Positions 18,001 through 24,127 of a stretch of DNA of 42,472 nt are shown here, one piece after another. The translations under genes and the position numbers were made by a program. Source of the DNA: Candidatus Segatella intestinihominis. GTDB lineage: Bacteria > Bacteroidota > Bacteroidia > Bacteroidales > Bacteroidaceae. Each line of letters opens with the position of its first letter. The first letter of the stretch is position 1. The stretch is taken from assembly GCA_900548535.1 (NCBI GenBank), contig URLG01000019.1, positions 1 to 42,472 on the forward strand. Direction: 5' to 3'. Below the pieces are notes generated by a model that was not told where the DNA came from, made no database searches, and saw only the letters and a program-made list of their open reading frames with translations.

Positions 18001-19096
18001 CAATCCAAAGATGGTTCGTGTGGTCTGGTACAATGGCGAGTACAGCTTGCTTGCCCACGGAGCGTTGCAAGGCAAGGTTGCTGTTGAACATGTCTTGATA
18101 ACGATAGATGGTCTTCACGCCATCCTCTTCTGAACCGAGCCATAAGTTGCCTTTTGAGTCGGTGAAGATTTGGCTTACTTGCATATTGCCCAAGTCAAAT
18201 GGGAAGTTCTTGTCGCTTTGATGGACGAGTTTGTGATGGTTGTCGAGCAACCACAAGCCATGCTTGGTAGTATTGAGCAAGATGCCATTCTTGCCGTATG
18301 GATGCACGATGTTCACCATGTCGTGTGGCAATGACCAAGACTTGAGGCTGGCTGGCAGTGCCTGGAGTTGGCGGGTGCGGGTATCGAAGATTTGCATGCC
18401 GTCATAGCCAGATAGCCACAGCTTGTGTCCATCTTGCAGATAGGAATATTGGGAATGGCCTGAAAGTTTGATTTCTGCCACTTTCTGGAATGTGTCCGAG
18501 CGATAGCCGGTGATGATTTGTGGTGTACGTATCCAGATGATGTCTCGGTCGTCGATGTGGCAGGTCAGGTTGAAGGTGGGTCTTTCTTCCAGTTGTTTCA
18601 ACTTGACCACGAGTTTGTTAGTCTTTTCGTCATATTGATAGAAGGTATAGCCCGTGGTAAAGAACATTCTGCCGGCTTTGTCTTCCAGTATCTGCGTAAA
18701 ATTCTTATTTTGCATGGTGAGGGGGATTCTCGTAAATTTGCCCTGCTCATTGTAGTAGCAGATGCCATTGGCCGTAGTTATCCACAGTCGGTTTTTGGAA
18801 TCTCTGAAAACGCTACTGATGTTGTTGTCGGGCAGCCCCACGGAGTCGTGTACGCAGAAGTATTGGTAGTACTTGTTGCTGTCATACTTATTGAGACCAC
18901 GGAAGGTGCCAATCCAGATTTGTCCGTATTGGTCCTCGCAGATGCTTTTTACTTTCTTGTTGGATATTTGGTCAGAGAGCGTCCATTCTTTTTCCTCATA
19001 GGTGTTCTCCTCGTCGGTAGTGTCGTGATGCTGGCAGGCTGATAGTGTCAGCATGAGTCCTAGAAAGGCGTACAAAAGTATTTTCTCTTTGCTCAT
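15068..19096 (-). CDS. Hybrid two-component system sensor/regulator (HTCS)
   Basis: A 1342-residue one-protein signalling system. Residues 1-21 form a signal sequence ending in LSAC, a lipobox-like site. About 35-680 are Reg_prop beta-propeller repeats (GQIWIGTFRGLNKYD, GNLWLGSEEDGVKTIYRY) and about 685-765 a Y_Y_Y domain (FYQLEGFDKSW). One membrane helix follows near 770-790. HisKA has FFANISHEFRTPLT (His830), then HATPase (NNLMSNAMKFTPRGG, GTGIGLYYA). The receiver domain has DDD and phospho-acceptor Asp near 1141 (ILSDVVMPG). An AraC-type HTH ends the protein (ISEIAYMTGFNTLSHFSTSFKKQFG). Such proteins sense oligosaccharides in the periplasm and switch on glycan-use genes. It is divergent from the esterase/GH3 pair, which it probably controls. 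All catalytic residues seen are intact. Confidence 0.95.
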   Translation of the reverse strand: MSKEKILLYAFLGLMLTLSACQHHDTTDEENTYEEKEWTLSDQISNKKVKSICEDQYGQIWIGTFRGLNKYDSNKYYQYFCVHDSVGLPDNNISSVFRDSKNRLWITTANGICYYNEQGKFTRIPLTMQNKNFTQILEDKAGRMFFTTGYTFYQYDEKTNKLVVKLKQLEERPTFNLTCHIDDRDIIWIRTPQIITGYRSDTFQKVAEIKLSGHSQYSYLQDGHKLWLSGYDGMQIFDTRTRQLQALPASLKSWSLPHDMVNIVHPYGKNGILLNTTKHGLWLLDNHHKLVHQSDKNFPFDLGNMQVSQIFTDSKGNLWLGSEEDGVKTIYRYQDMFNSNLALQRSVGKQAVLAIVPDHTNHLWIATKKDGIYVYDLENKQIKKIPKVYQNSNDDKKNIITNLYVDARNYIWLADVENVAKCKYENGELRVVDSYPIFMPMEFAQDKQGNMWVSTAGVDIYLISHQDGTMTKKQLFPSTYTFIPSIICLNNGNLLVSAFYKPILEIDGKTKVIREFKVNPTDWKKCIKRSVYIPTKTLQDSKGNIWFGTVTNGLLKYDANTHRMQPIPGLSCSDISSIEEDKNGNLWVSTMYGLNKLDIKAHKITSYKEADGIGGFQFYDRASCKLKDGTLIFGGTHGLTIFNPQNVTTNQPINLLFENLKVHNNLVQAKEKGNIEESMEHSPHIHLGYKENSFSISFSAIDYSDYKRIHYFYQLEGFDKSWVDAGSNTEAYYSNLPAGCYTFKVKIVGNDNNHTIAEKSIKVSIAPEPWNAWWAWCLYILLATGAGYAYMRFKQRINIEKEMARKAEEEKEQEQRINKMNMSFFANISHEFRTPLTMISGPVEQLCESTDINKHNKQLLNIINRSVNRMLKLVNQLLDFNKLENDTLRLHVKLCDIVTEMQRIIDLFIVNAEEKGITLNCHGLEGSYLIWLDVDKLEKIINNLMSNAMKFTPRGGKIDVTLDSEIDKKGMQWVKITVADTGKGIPEKELDNIFKRYYQLNNQSASTINWGTGIGLYYARSLALLHHGKLFANNRKDCQGAVFTLALPTHEEIYSDAEKRNLEEEQKMELSAKKDSMIANKIEQEDGSDNRPKVLIVDDDTEVVHYLRTLLATDYHVIYRFDAESALKAIREEEPSLILSDVVMPGISGYELCKAIKQDIQLCHIPVILVTAKTTPENQVEGLNSGAESYVTKPFTPKVLLAMINSLLTNREKAKTILNNATQTDKSVEEVLSPQDKAFMDELYKIMEQELANSELDVNKATELMHISRTKLYYKVKGLTGENPSVFFKTYKLNRAAALIAEGKYNISEIAYMTGFNTLSHFSTSFKKQFGCTPSEYSKKTY

Positions 19097-19121
19097 AGCT
19101 ATTTCGTTATTTTTCTGTTTG

Positions 19122-19129
19122 CAAAGATA
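19122..19129 (-). promoter_or_regulatory. -7 element for HTCS gene
   Basis: On the minus strand TATCTTTG lies 25 bp before the start at 19096. A weak CAAT/ATTG -33-like element is 20 bp upstream. Confidence 0.5.
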
Positions 19130-19266
19130 CGATAAATCCCTGATATATACAATTTATGAAGGACTTTTAACAAATAGGAAACTTTTTGAACAGATAGGAA
19201 ACCCCATTTTGAACAAAATCAAAATACAAGAAAACATTTCAGAAAAGGGTGTATTGAAAAAGTGCG

Positions 19267-19274
19267 TACCTTTG
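19267..19274 (+). promoter_or_regulatory. -7 element upstream of esterase remnant and esterase gene
   Basis: TACCTTTG in the HTCS-esterase intergenic region. A transcript from here would start near 19280 and carry the esterase remnant (19291-19386) as part of a leader of about 125 nt. Confidence 0.5.
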
Positions 19275-19290
19275 CAGCGCAATTTTGAAC

Positions 19291-19386
19291 AATTATCCAT
19301 TCACCTATATGGAGACCGATGGCGGTCATATCTGGCGCAATTGGCGCATCTATCTGGGTGAGTTTGCCCAGAAAATCTTTAAGTAA
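19291..19386 (+). pseudogene. 3' remnant of a second CE1-type esterase
   Basis: Reading the frame that ends at the TAA at 19384-19386 gives YMETDGGHIWRNWRIYLGEF and then AQKIFK. The intact esterase downstream ends YMETEGGHIWRNWRVYLTEF then AQKIF, so this is clearly the C-terminal tail of a paralogue or ancestral copy. There is no start codon or catalytic serine region; only about 30 codons survive, directly behind a promoter-like element. The likely history is a tandem duplication followed by deletion of the first copy's body. The intact gene starts only 17 bp after the remnant's stop. No function as protein is expected. Confidence 0.8.
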
Positions 19387-19403
19387 CTTCAAATAACATC
19401 ACA

Positions 19404-20627
19404 ATGAAAAAGATAACATTTATGGCAACAGCCTTGCTCATGAGCATGAGCAGCTTTGCACAACAAGCTTTGTTCGACAACGTACCTGTGGTATCTCCCG
19501 AGTTAAACGCCAACCATACAGTTACTTTCCGTCTCAAGGCTCCCAATGCACAGAAAGTGCAGATTACGGGCGACTTCTTGCCTACCAAGCAGATTGATAC
19601 CCCTGTGGGAAAGTATGATGCACCGGGAGTGGCAGACTTGGTGAAGGATGACAAGGGAGTATGGAGCTTTACCAGCACAAATCTTTCTCCTGAGCTTTAT
19701 TCTTATAATCTCATCTTGGATGGTGTGAAGATTGTGGATCCTGGAAGCGTCTATATCACTCGTGACATCACTTCGCAAACCAATATTTTTATCTTGTCAG
19801 ACAAGAAAGGAGACTGTGGTGACCTCTACACCGTCAATGAGGTGCCTCATGGCAATGTGCAGAAGGTTTGGTATGACAGTCCTACGCTCAAGATGCAGCG
19901 TCGTATGACCGTCTATACCCCAGCAGGTTACGACAAGGGCAAGGATTACCCAGTGCTCTACTTGCTTCATGGCGCAGGTGGTGATGAGGATGCTTGGACA
20001 ACCTTGGGACGTGCCTCCCAGATTCTCGACAACTTGATAGCCACAGGCAAGGCAAAGCCTATGGTCGTGGTGATGACCAATGGCAACCCTAACTGTCAGG
20101 CTGCTCCTGGCGAATGGTCGGCAGGTATGTATGTGCCTTCTTTCTATGGTTACCAAGGTGCCAAGGCGGTGGCTACGATGGATGAGAGCTTCCCTGACGT
20201 GATGAACTATGTGGAGAGCCATTACAAGGTGGGCAAGGATAAGGCGCATCGTGCCATCTGCGGTTTGTCAATGGGTGGTGGACACTCCTTTGACATCTCT
20301 CGCCGTTTCCCTAATAAGTTTGATTACGTTGGTCTATTCTCCGCTGGTTTGCATGTGGGAAAGACTGGCGATTTTCGCACCGATTTCTATAAGATGCTGC
20401 AAGAGGACGAGGAGGCGAAGCAGCAGTTGGCAACCTTGTTTAAGTACAAGCCAAAATTGTATTGGATAGGTATGGGAAAGACTGACTTCTTGTATAAGAG
20501 TACAGCCGGCTTGCGTCGCTATTTCGATGAGAAGGGGTATAAATATACCTATATGGAGACCGAGGGCGGCCACATCTGGCGCAACTGGCGTGTCTATCTC
20601 ACAGAGTTTGCACAAAAGATTTTCTAA
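19404..20627 (+). CDS. CE1-type esterase (feruloyl/acetyl-xylan esterase-like)
   Basis: An exported 407-residue esterase. The signal peptide (MKKITFMATALLMSMSSFAQ) is followed by an Ig/CBM48-like beta domain (about 22-125, FRLKAPNAQKVQITGDFLPT). The alpha/beta-hydrolase domain (about 150-407) is of the esterase-D/CE1 type: YLLHGAGGDEDAWTTLG (oxyanion region), CGLSMGGG with nucleophile Ser289, and GGHIWRNW with catalytic His390. Family members remove feruloyl or acetyl groups from arabinoxylan or pectin. It is followed after 21 bp by the GH3 gene and faces the divergent HTCS, so the two probably form a small regulated operon. A truncated copy of its own 3' end lies just upstream. The exact ester bond attacked is an inference. 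Confidence 0.9.
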   Translation: MKKITFMATALLMSMSSFAQQALFDNVPVVSPELNANHTVTFRLKAPNAQKVQITGDFLPTKQIDTPVGKYDAPGVADLVKDDKGVWSFTSTNLSPELYSYNLILDGVKIVDPGSVYITRDITSQTNIFILSDKKGDCGDLYTVNEVPHGNVQKVWYDSPTLKMQRRMTVYTPAGYDKGKDYPVLYLLHGAGGDEDAWTTLGRASQILDNLIATGKAKPMVVVMTNGNPNCQAAPGEWSAGMYVPSFYGYQGAKAVATMDESFPDVMNYVESHYKVGKDKAHRAICGLSMGGGHSFDISRRFPNKFDYVGLFSAGLHVGKTGDFRTDFYKMLQEDEEAKQQLATLFKYKPKLYWIGMGKTDFLYKSTAGLRRYFDEKGYKYTYMETEGGHIWRNWRVYLTEFAQKIF

Positions 20628-20648
20628 CGACATAAACGATTGGATAAT

Positions 20649-23003
20649 ATGATAAAAATTAAGAAAGTAATAATTACCACTTGTGTGTTCTTGGCTTCGA
20701 CTACATTGTGCCCAGCCCAGACAACACCCAAGTTAGGCGTTTCTCCTATTGAGGATGTCATCCAGGCTATGACCCTTGATGAAAAGATAGAACTGTTGGT
20801 GGGATCTACTGGCAAAGTAAAATCAAGCATGATGGCTACCATCGGTAACCAGGGTCAGTTGGTACCTGGTGCCGCAGGACAAGTGAATGGCATCGAGCGA
20901 CTTGGTATTCCTACTACCGTAGTGGCAGATGGACCTGCTGGTCTGCGTATCGATGCCAAGCGCAAGGATACCAATAAGACATTCTACTGCACTCATTTCC
21001 CTGTGGCTACCGTGATGAGTGCCACCTGGAATGCCGACTTGGTTCACTCTGTGGGTACTTCTATGGGAGACGAGGTGAAGCATTATGGCGTAGATGTCTT
21101 GTTGGCACCTGCTACCAATATTATGCGTAATCCTCTTTGCGGTCGTAACTTTGAGTATTATTCAGAGGATCCATTGTTGGCAGGTAAGATTTGCGCAGCC
21201 ATGGTGAATGGTATCGAGAGCAATGGCGTGGGAACTTCCTTGAAGCACTTTGCCTTGAATAACCAGGAGACCAATCGCACGAGAAACAATGTCATCGGCA
21301 ATCCTCGTACTTTTAGAGAAATCTATCTCAAGCCATTCGAGATTGTGGTGAAGGAGTCTCAGCCTTGGACCATCATGACCTCCTATAACCTCATCAATGG
21401 CACGATGTCGAGCGAGCGTTGCGACTTGGTGACTGAAATCCTTCGCCATGAGTGGGGCTTCAAGGGTATGGTGATGACCGACTGGTTTGGTGGCATCAAT
21501 GCCGTGGCACAGATGGAGGCAGGCAATGACCTCTTGATGCCAGGAAAGGCGGACCAATGTGACGAGATTCGCAAGGCGGTGCTCAATGGTCGCTTGTCGT
21601 TGGAAATCATCGACCGTAACGTGCGTCACATCTTGGAATATATCATGGAGACCCCAAGATTCAAGCAGTATGTGGCTGACAACAATCCAGACTTGAAGGG
21701 ACATGCCGAGGTGGCTCGCAAAGCTGCTACCGAGGGTATGGTATTGCTCAAGAACAACAAGAATACCTTACCTATCATCCAGAAAGTAAAGAACATCGCC
21801 CTCTTTGGTAACACCTCTTATGATTTCATCGCTGGCGGTACTGGTTCTGGCAATGTAAACCATGCGTATGTGGTAAGTCTCTTGGATGGCTTGAAGAATG
21901 CTGGCTATCAGGTGGATGAGGCTATCCGCAAGGCTTATGAGGAGTATGCACCTAAGGCAAAGGAGTCTCTTCCTAAGCCTGAGAATCCATTAGAGGCTTT
22001 CCTTCCTGGACATTTTATCCCGGAAATGAGTCTTGCTGAATTGGATATGGCTGCTGCCGTGAAGAACAACGACATGGCTATCATCACCATTGGTAAGTCT
22101 TCTGGTGAGTTCTTGGATCGTCATCTCTCCGACAACTTCAATCTCACCCAGGCAGAGAAGGATATGATAGCAGGCGTTTGCAATGCTTTCCACAAGGCAG
22201 GCAAGAAGGTGGCAGTCATCTTGAATGTTTGTGGTGTAATCGAGACCAAGAGTTGGATGGCTGCTCCTGATGCAGTCTTGTTGTCTTGGTTGCCTGGTCA
22301 GGAAGGTGGTAATTCCGTTGCCGACATCTTGACGGGTAAGGAGAATCCTTCTGGTCGTCTGCCTATGACATGGCCTGTTAGCTACAATGATGTTCCTTCC
22401 AAGGACAATTTCCCTTATCCTGATGATGTCAAGGTAAAGGATGTAATCGGTATGTTCATGGGCAAGGGCATCGGTAGCAAGGGTGACGTGAAGAATGTGG
22501 ATTACACCGAGTATAATGATGGTGTTTATGTAGGTTATCGTTATTACCAGACTAAGAATGTGCCTGTATCTTTTCCTTTTGGTTATGGTATGAGCTATAC
22601 TACCTTTAAGTATGGCAAACTTGTGGTAACGAAGGATGCACAGGGCAATATCAAGGTCCTGGTGACTGTGAAGAATGCTGGTAAGGTAGCTGGTAAGGAA
22701 GTTGTTCAGGTATATGTGGCAGCTCCTGGCAAGGATATGGAAAAGCCTGCCAAGGAACTCCGTGGCTTTGCCAAGACCAAGTCTTTGCAGCCTGGTGAGA
22801 GCGAGACCGTGACCATCCAGATTCCATACGAGAACTTGGCTTCGTTTAATGAAGCGGATAGCCAGTGGCAGGTTGAGGCTGGCGACTATAAGGTGATGGT
22901 GGCTAAGAATGCTGCCGATGCCAAACCGCTTACCGCCACAGTCAGTGAGCAAGCTGGTGTAACATCCAAGGTTCGTCCTTGCTTGTTGCCAGAGCAGAAG
23001 TAA
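20649..23003 (+). CDS. GH3 family beta-glycosidase (beta-glucosidase/xylosidase-like)
   Basis: A 784-residue exported glycoside hydrolase. I choose the ATG at 20649; the frame is open three codons earlier from a TTG. Signal peptide is MIKIKKVIITTCVFLASTTLCPAQ. The GH3 N-domain (about 35-330) has VADGPAGLRI, KHFALNNQETNR and the nucleophile Asp in VMTDWFGG (residue about 278). The GH3 C-domain (about 370-590) has GTGSGNV and LSWLPGQEGGNSVADILTG. A fibronectin-like domain (about 655-770) starts after FPFGYGMSYTTF. Members release terminal beta-glucose or beta-xylose from oligosaccharides. Linkage to the esterase and HTCS favours a hemicellulose substrate such as xylo- or glucan oligosaccharides, but sequence alone does not separate glucosidase from xylosidase. 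A strong terminator follows. Confidence 0.92.
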   Translation: MIKIKKVIITTCVFLASTTLCPAQTTPKLGVSPIEDVIQAMTLDEKIELLVGSTGKVKSSMMATIGNQGQLVPGAAGQVNGIERLGIPTTVVADGPAGLRIDAKRKDTNKTFYCTHFPVATVMSATWNADLVHSVGTSMGDEVKHYGVDVLLAPATNIMRNPLCGRNFEYYSEDPLLAGKICAAMVNGIESNGVGTSLKHFALNNQETNRTRNNVIGNPRTFREIYLKPFEIVVKESQPWTIMTSYNLINGTMSSERCDLVTEILRHEWGFKGMVMTDWFGGINAVAQMEAGNDLLMPGKADQCDEIRKAVLNGRLSLEIIDRNVRHILEYIMETPRFKQYVADNNPDLKGHAEVARKAATEGMVLLKNNKNTLPIIQKVKNIALFGNTSYDFIAGGTGSGNVNHAYVVSLLDGLKNAGYQVDEAIRKAYEEYAPKAKESLPKPENPLEAFLPGHFIPEMSLAELDMAAAVKNNDMAIITIGKSSGEFLDRHLSDNFNLTQAEKDMIAGVCNAFHKAGKKVAVILNVCGVIETKSWMAAPDAVLLSWLPGQEGGNSVADILTGKENPSGRLPMTWPVSYNDVPSKDNFPYPDDVKVKDVIGMFMGKGIGSKGDVKNVDYTEYNDGVYVGYRYYQTKNVPVSFPFGYGMSYTTFKYGKLVVTKDAQGNIKVLVTVKNAGKVAGKEVVQVYVAAPGKDMEKPAKELRGFAKTKSLQPGESETVTIQIPYENLASFNEADSQWQVEAGDYKVMVAKNAADAKPLTATVSEQAGVTSKVRPCLLPEQK

Positions 23004-23019
23004 AAGATGTTTTCCCCTC

Positions 23020-23062
23020 AGCCACGAAACGCATGTCGAAACCGTTTCGTGGCTGTTTTTTT
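23020..23062 (+). terminator. Rho-independent terminator after GH3 gene
   Basis: AGCCACGAAAC (23020-23030) pairs perfectly with GTTTCGTGGCT (23044-23054) and is followed by a T-run. It lies just outside the left arm of the neighbouring module. Confidence 0.92.
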
Positions 23063-23067
23063 ATTGA

Positions 23068-23208
23068 AAATTGCTATCACTGCTATCACTTTTCAATAGC
23101 AGAAATAGTTTAAATTACTGATATTTAGCAATATAAGATTTTGGTTAGGAGTGATAGATAACCCCAAAAATGGGGGTATCTATCACGCTGCTATCACTTT
23201 TCTATCAC
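23068..23208. repeat. Left arm of mirrored terminal repeat (module boundary)
   Basis: This 141-bp stretch is an imperfect inverted copy of 25961-26102. Read inward-to-outward on its minus strand it has two GTGATAG-type repeats, a 36-bp palindrome (23151-23186: GTGATAGATA and TATCTATCAC around a CCCC/GGGG core), an AT-rich spacer containing CTAAATAT, and at the outer end GTGATAGCAGTGATAGCA followed by ATTT. The right arm has the same parts in the same order at nearly identical distances (83 versus 84 bp from palindrome to outer end). The rest of the 423-bp gap before the next gene (23209-23426) holds promoter-like sites and small hairpins. Confidence 0.85.
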
Positions 23209-23334
23209 TAATTAGTTAAATAATCGCAAAAAGCGAGACGGTTCTTACTGACTTTCAGAAAATTATAGTATATTTGCAGAAGATAAGTTGCACTCGGCAA
23301 TTTGAAAACAAGTTTTCATTGCGCTCGTTTGCAT

Positions 23335-23342
23335 TATCTTTG
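23335..23342 (+). promoter_or_regulatory. -7 element for DUF6078-like gene
   Basis: TATCTTTG lies 85 bp before the ATG at 23427. A second TATATTTG is at 23269-23276. The leader between contains two small overlapping hairpins (CTAAG/CTTAG at 23355-23370 and AGGTAT/ATACCT at 23369-23383). Confidence 0.45.
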
Positions 23343-23426
23343 CGCTCGATAAGACTAAGATTCCTCTTAGGTATCTAATACCTCGGCGAAACCTTAAATT
23401 TATAAATCTCTAAAACCATCAACAAT

Positions 23427-23879
23427 ATGGAGTTAAGATTAGACGACCCAGAGTTTGTGAATAGTATCCTCTATCCCAGCTGGTGCTATTGTTTTAATGC
23501 CGAGTGTCCTCGCACGGCAGAGTGTATCTGTTATATTTCCTCTTGCTTCCTGCCCGAGGGAAAGGAATGGGGTAATGCCATCTATCCCAATGCCTTACGT
23601 GACGGCAAGTGCAGCCACTTTAAGCGAGCTCGCATCATGATGGCGGCATGGGGTATGAAGAGCCTCTATGACAACGTGAAGCATAAGGATACTGCCAACC
23701 TGAGATGTCGAGTGATGGGCATACTGGGCGGAAAGACCAACTATTACAGAGTGTATCGTGGGGAAATGCACGTTTCGCCCGAAAAGCAACAAGAAGTGAA
23801 TCGCGTCTTTGCCGAATATGGCTATCAGCCCCCTCGCTTTGATCATTATAGGGAGGAAGTGGGATTCACCGACAAGTAA
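23427..23879 (+). CDS. Cys-rich small protein, DUF6078-like
   Basis: A 150-residue cytosolic protein with no signal peptide. The N-terminal third is cysteine-rich: WCYCFNAECPRTAECICYIS then SCF, giving a C-x-C-x4-C-x5-C-x-C pattern that may bind metal or an iron-sulfur cluster. The rest is basic and helical (CSHFKRARIMMAAWGMKSLYD, LRCRVMGILGGKTNYYRVYRGEMHVSPEKQQEVNRVFAEYG). It resembles the Bacteroidales family I recall as DUF6078, whose function is not known. The last part looks like a small DNA-binding helix-turn-helix (GKTNYYRVYRGEMHVSPEKQQEVNRVF is compatible), but this is only an impression. It lies inside the module bounded by mirrored arms, upstream of the VirE-type gene. Confidence 0.7.
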   Translation: MELRLDDPEFVNSILYPSWCYCFNAECPRTAECICYISSCFLPEGKEWGNAIYPNALRDGKCSHFKRARIMMAAWGMKSLYDNVKHKDTANLRCRVMGILGGKTNYYRVYRGEMHVSPEKQQEVNRVFAEYGYQPPRFDHYREEVGFTDK

Positions 23880-23880
23880 G

Positions 23881-23951
23881 CCCCATAGATAGGATATGCT
23901 AATGGCGCTTTTCCTTACAATCAATGACGTGTTAAGGAGATGAGTATGGGG
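23881..23951. other. Nested inverted repeat after DUF6078-like gene
   Basis: Outer arms CCCCATA (23881-23887) and TATGGGG (23945-23951) enclose an inner stem TCCTTACA / TGTTAAGGA with one bulge. It begins directly after the stop of the DUF6078-like gene and ends where the 22-bp array begins. It could be a structured 3' end or a protein-binding palindrome; no T-run follows. Confidence 0.5.
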
Positions 23952-23953
23952 TA

Positions 23954-24046
23954 GAAACCAATCGAGTCATTCATTGAAACCAAAAGTTTCACGCCTAGAA
24001 ACTCTGAGTTTCACTAGATGAAACTCCAGGTTTCAGGGCTTAAACC
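23954..24046. repeat. 22-bp phased array of GAAAC-N5-GTTTC palindromes (iteron-like)
   Basis: GAAAC begins at 23954, 23976, 23998 and 24020, exactly 22 bp apart, with a degenerate AAAC near 24042. At the last three full positions it is paired with GTTTC after five bases, giving three 15-bp palindromes separated by 7-bp spacers of unrelated sequence. The array is bracketed by direct repeats TATGGGGTAG (23945-23954) and TACGGGGTAG (24056-24065), 111 bp apart. It lies upstream of the VirE-type gene. A 22-bp period equals about two helical turns, as in plasmid iterons or cooperative operator arrays. Confidence 0.85.
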
Positions 24047-24127
24047 AAATCCTAGTACGGGGTAGTAGATTCCTGAACTACGAAGATTAAGAATAGTAAA
24101 ATAAGCAAACAAAAATTAGAGAATATC

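Noticed and set aside
19053..19361. Plus-strand frame across the HTCS start and the esterase remnant
   Set aside because: It reads the remnant in the wrong frame and crosses both the HTCS promoter and its start region.
23954..24046. CRISPR array
   Set aside because: Repeats are 15 bp with 7-bp spacers, far too short, and no cas genes are present.
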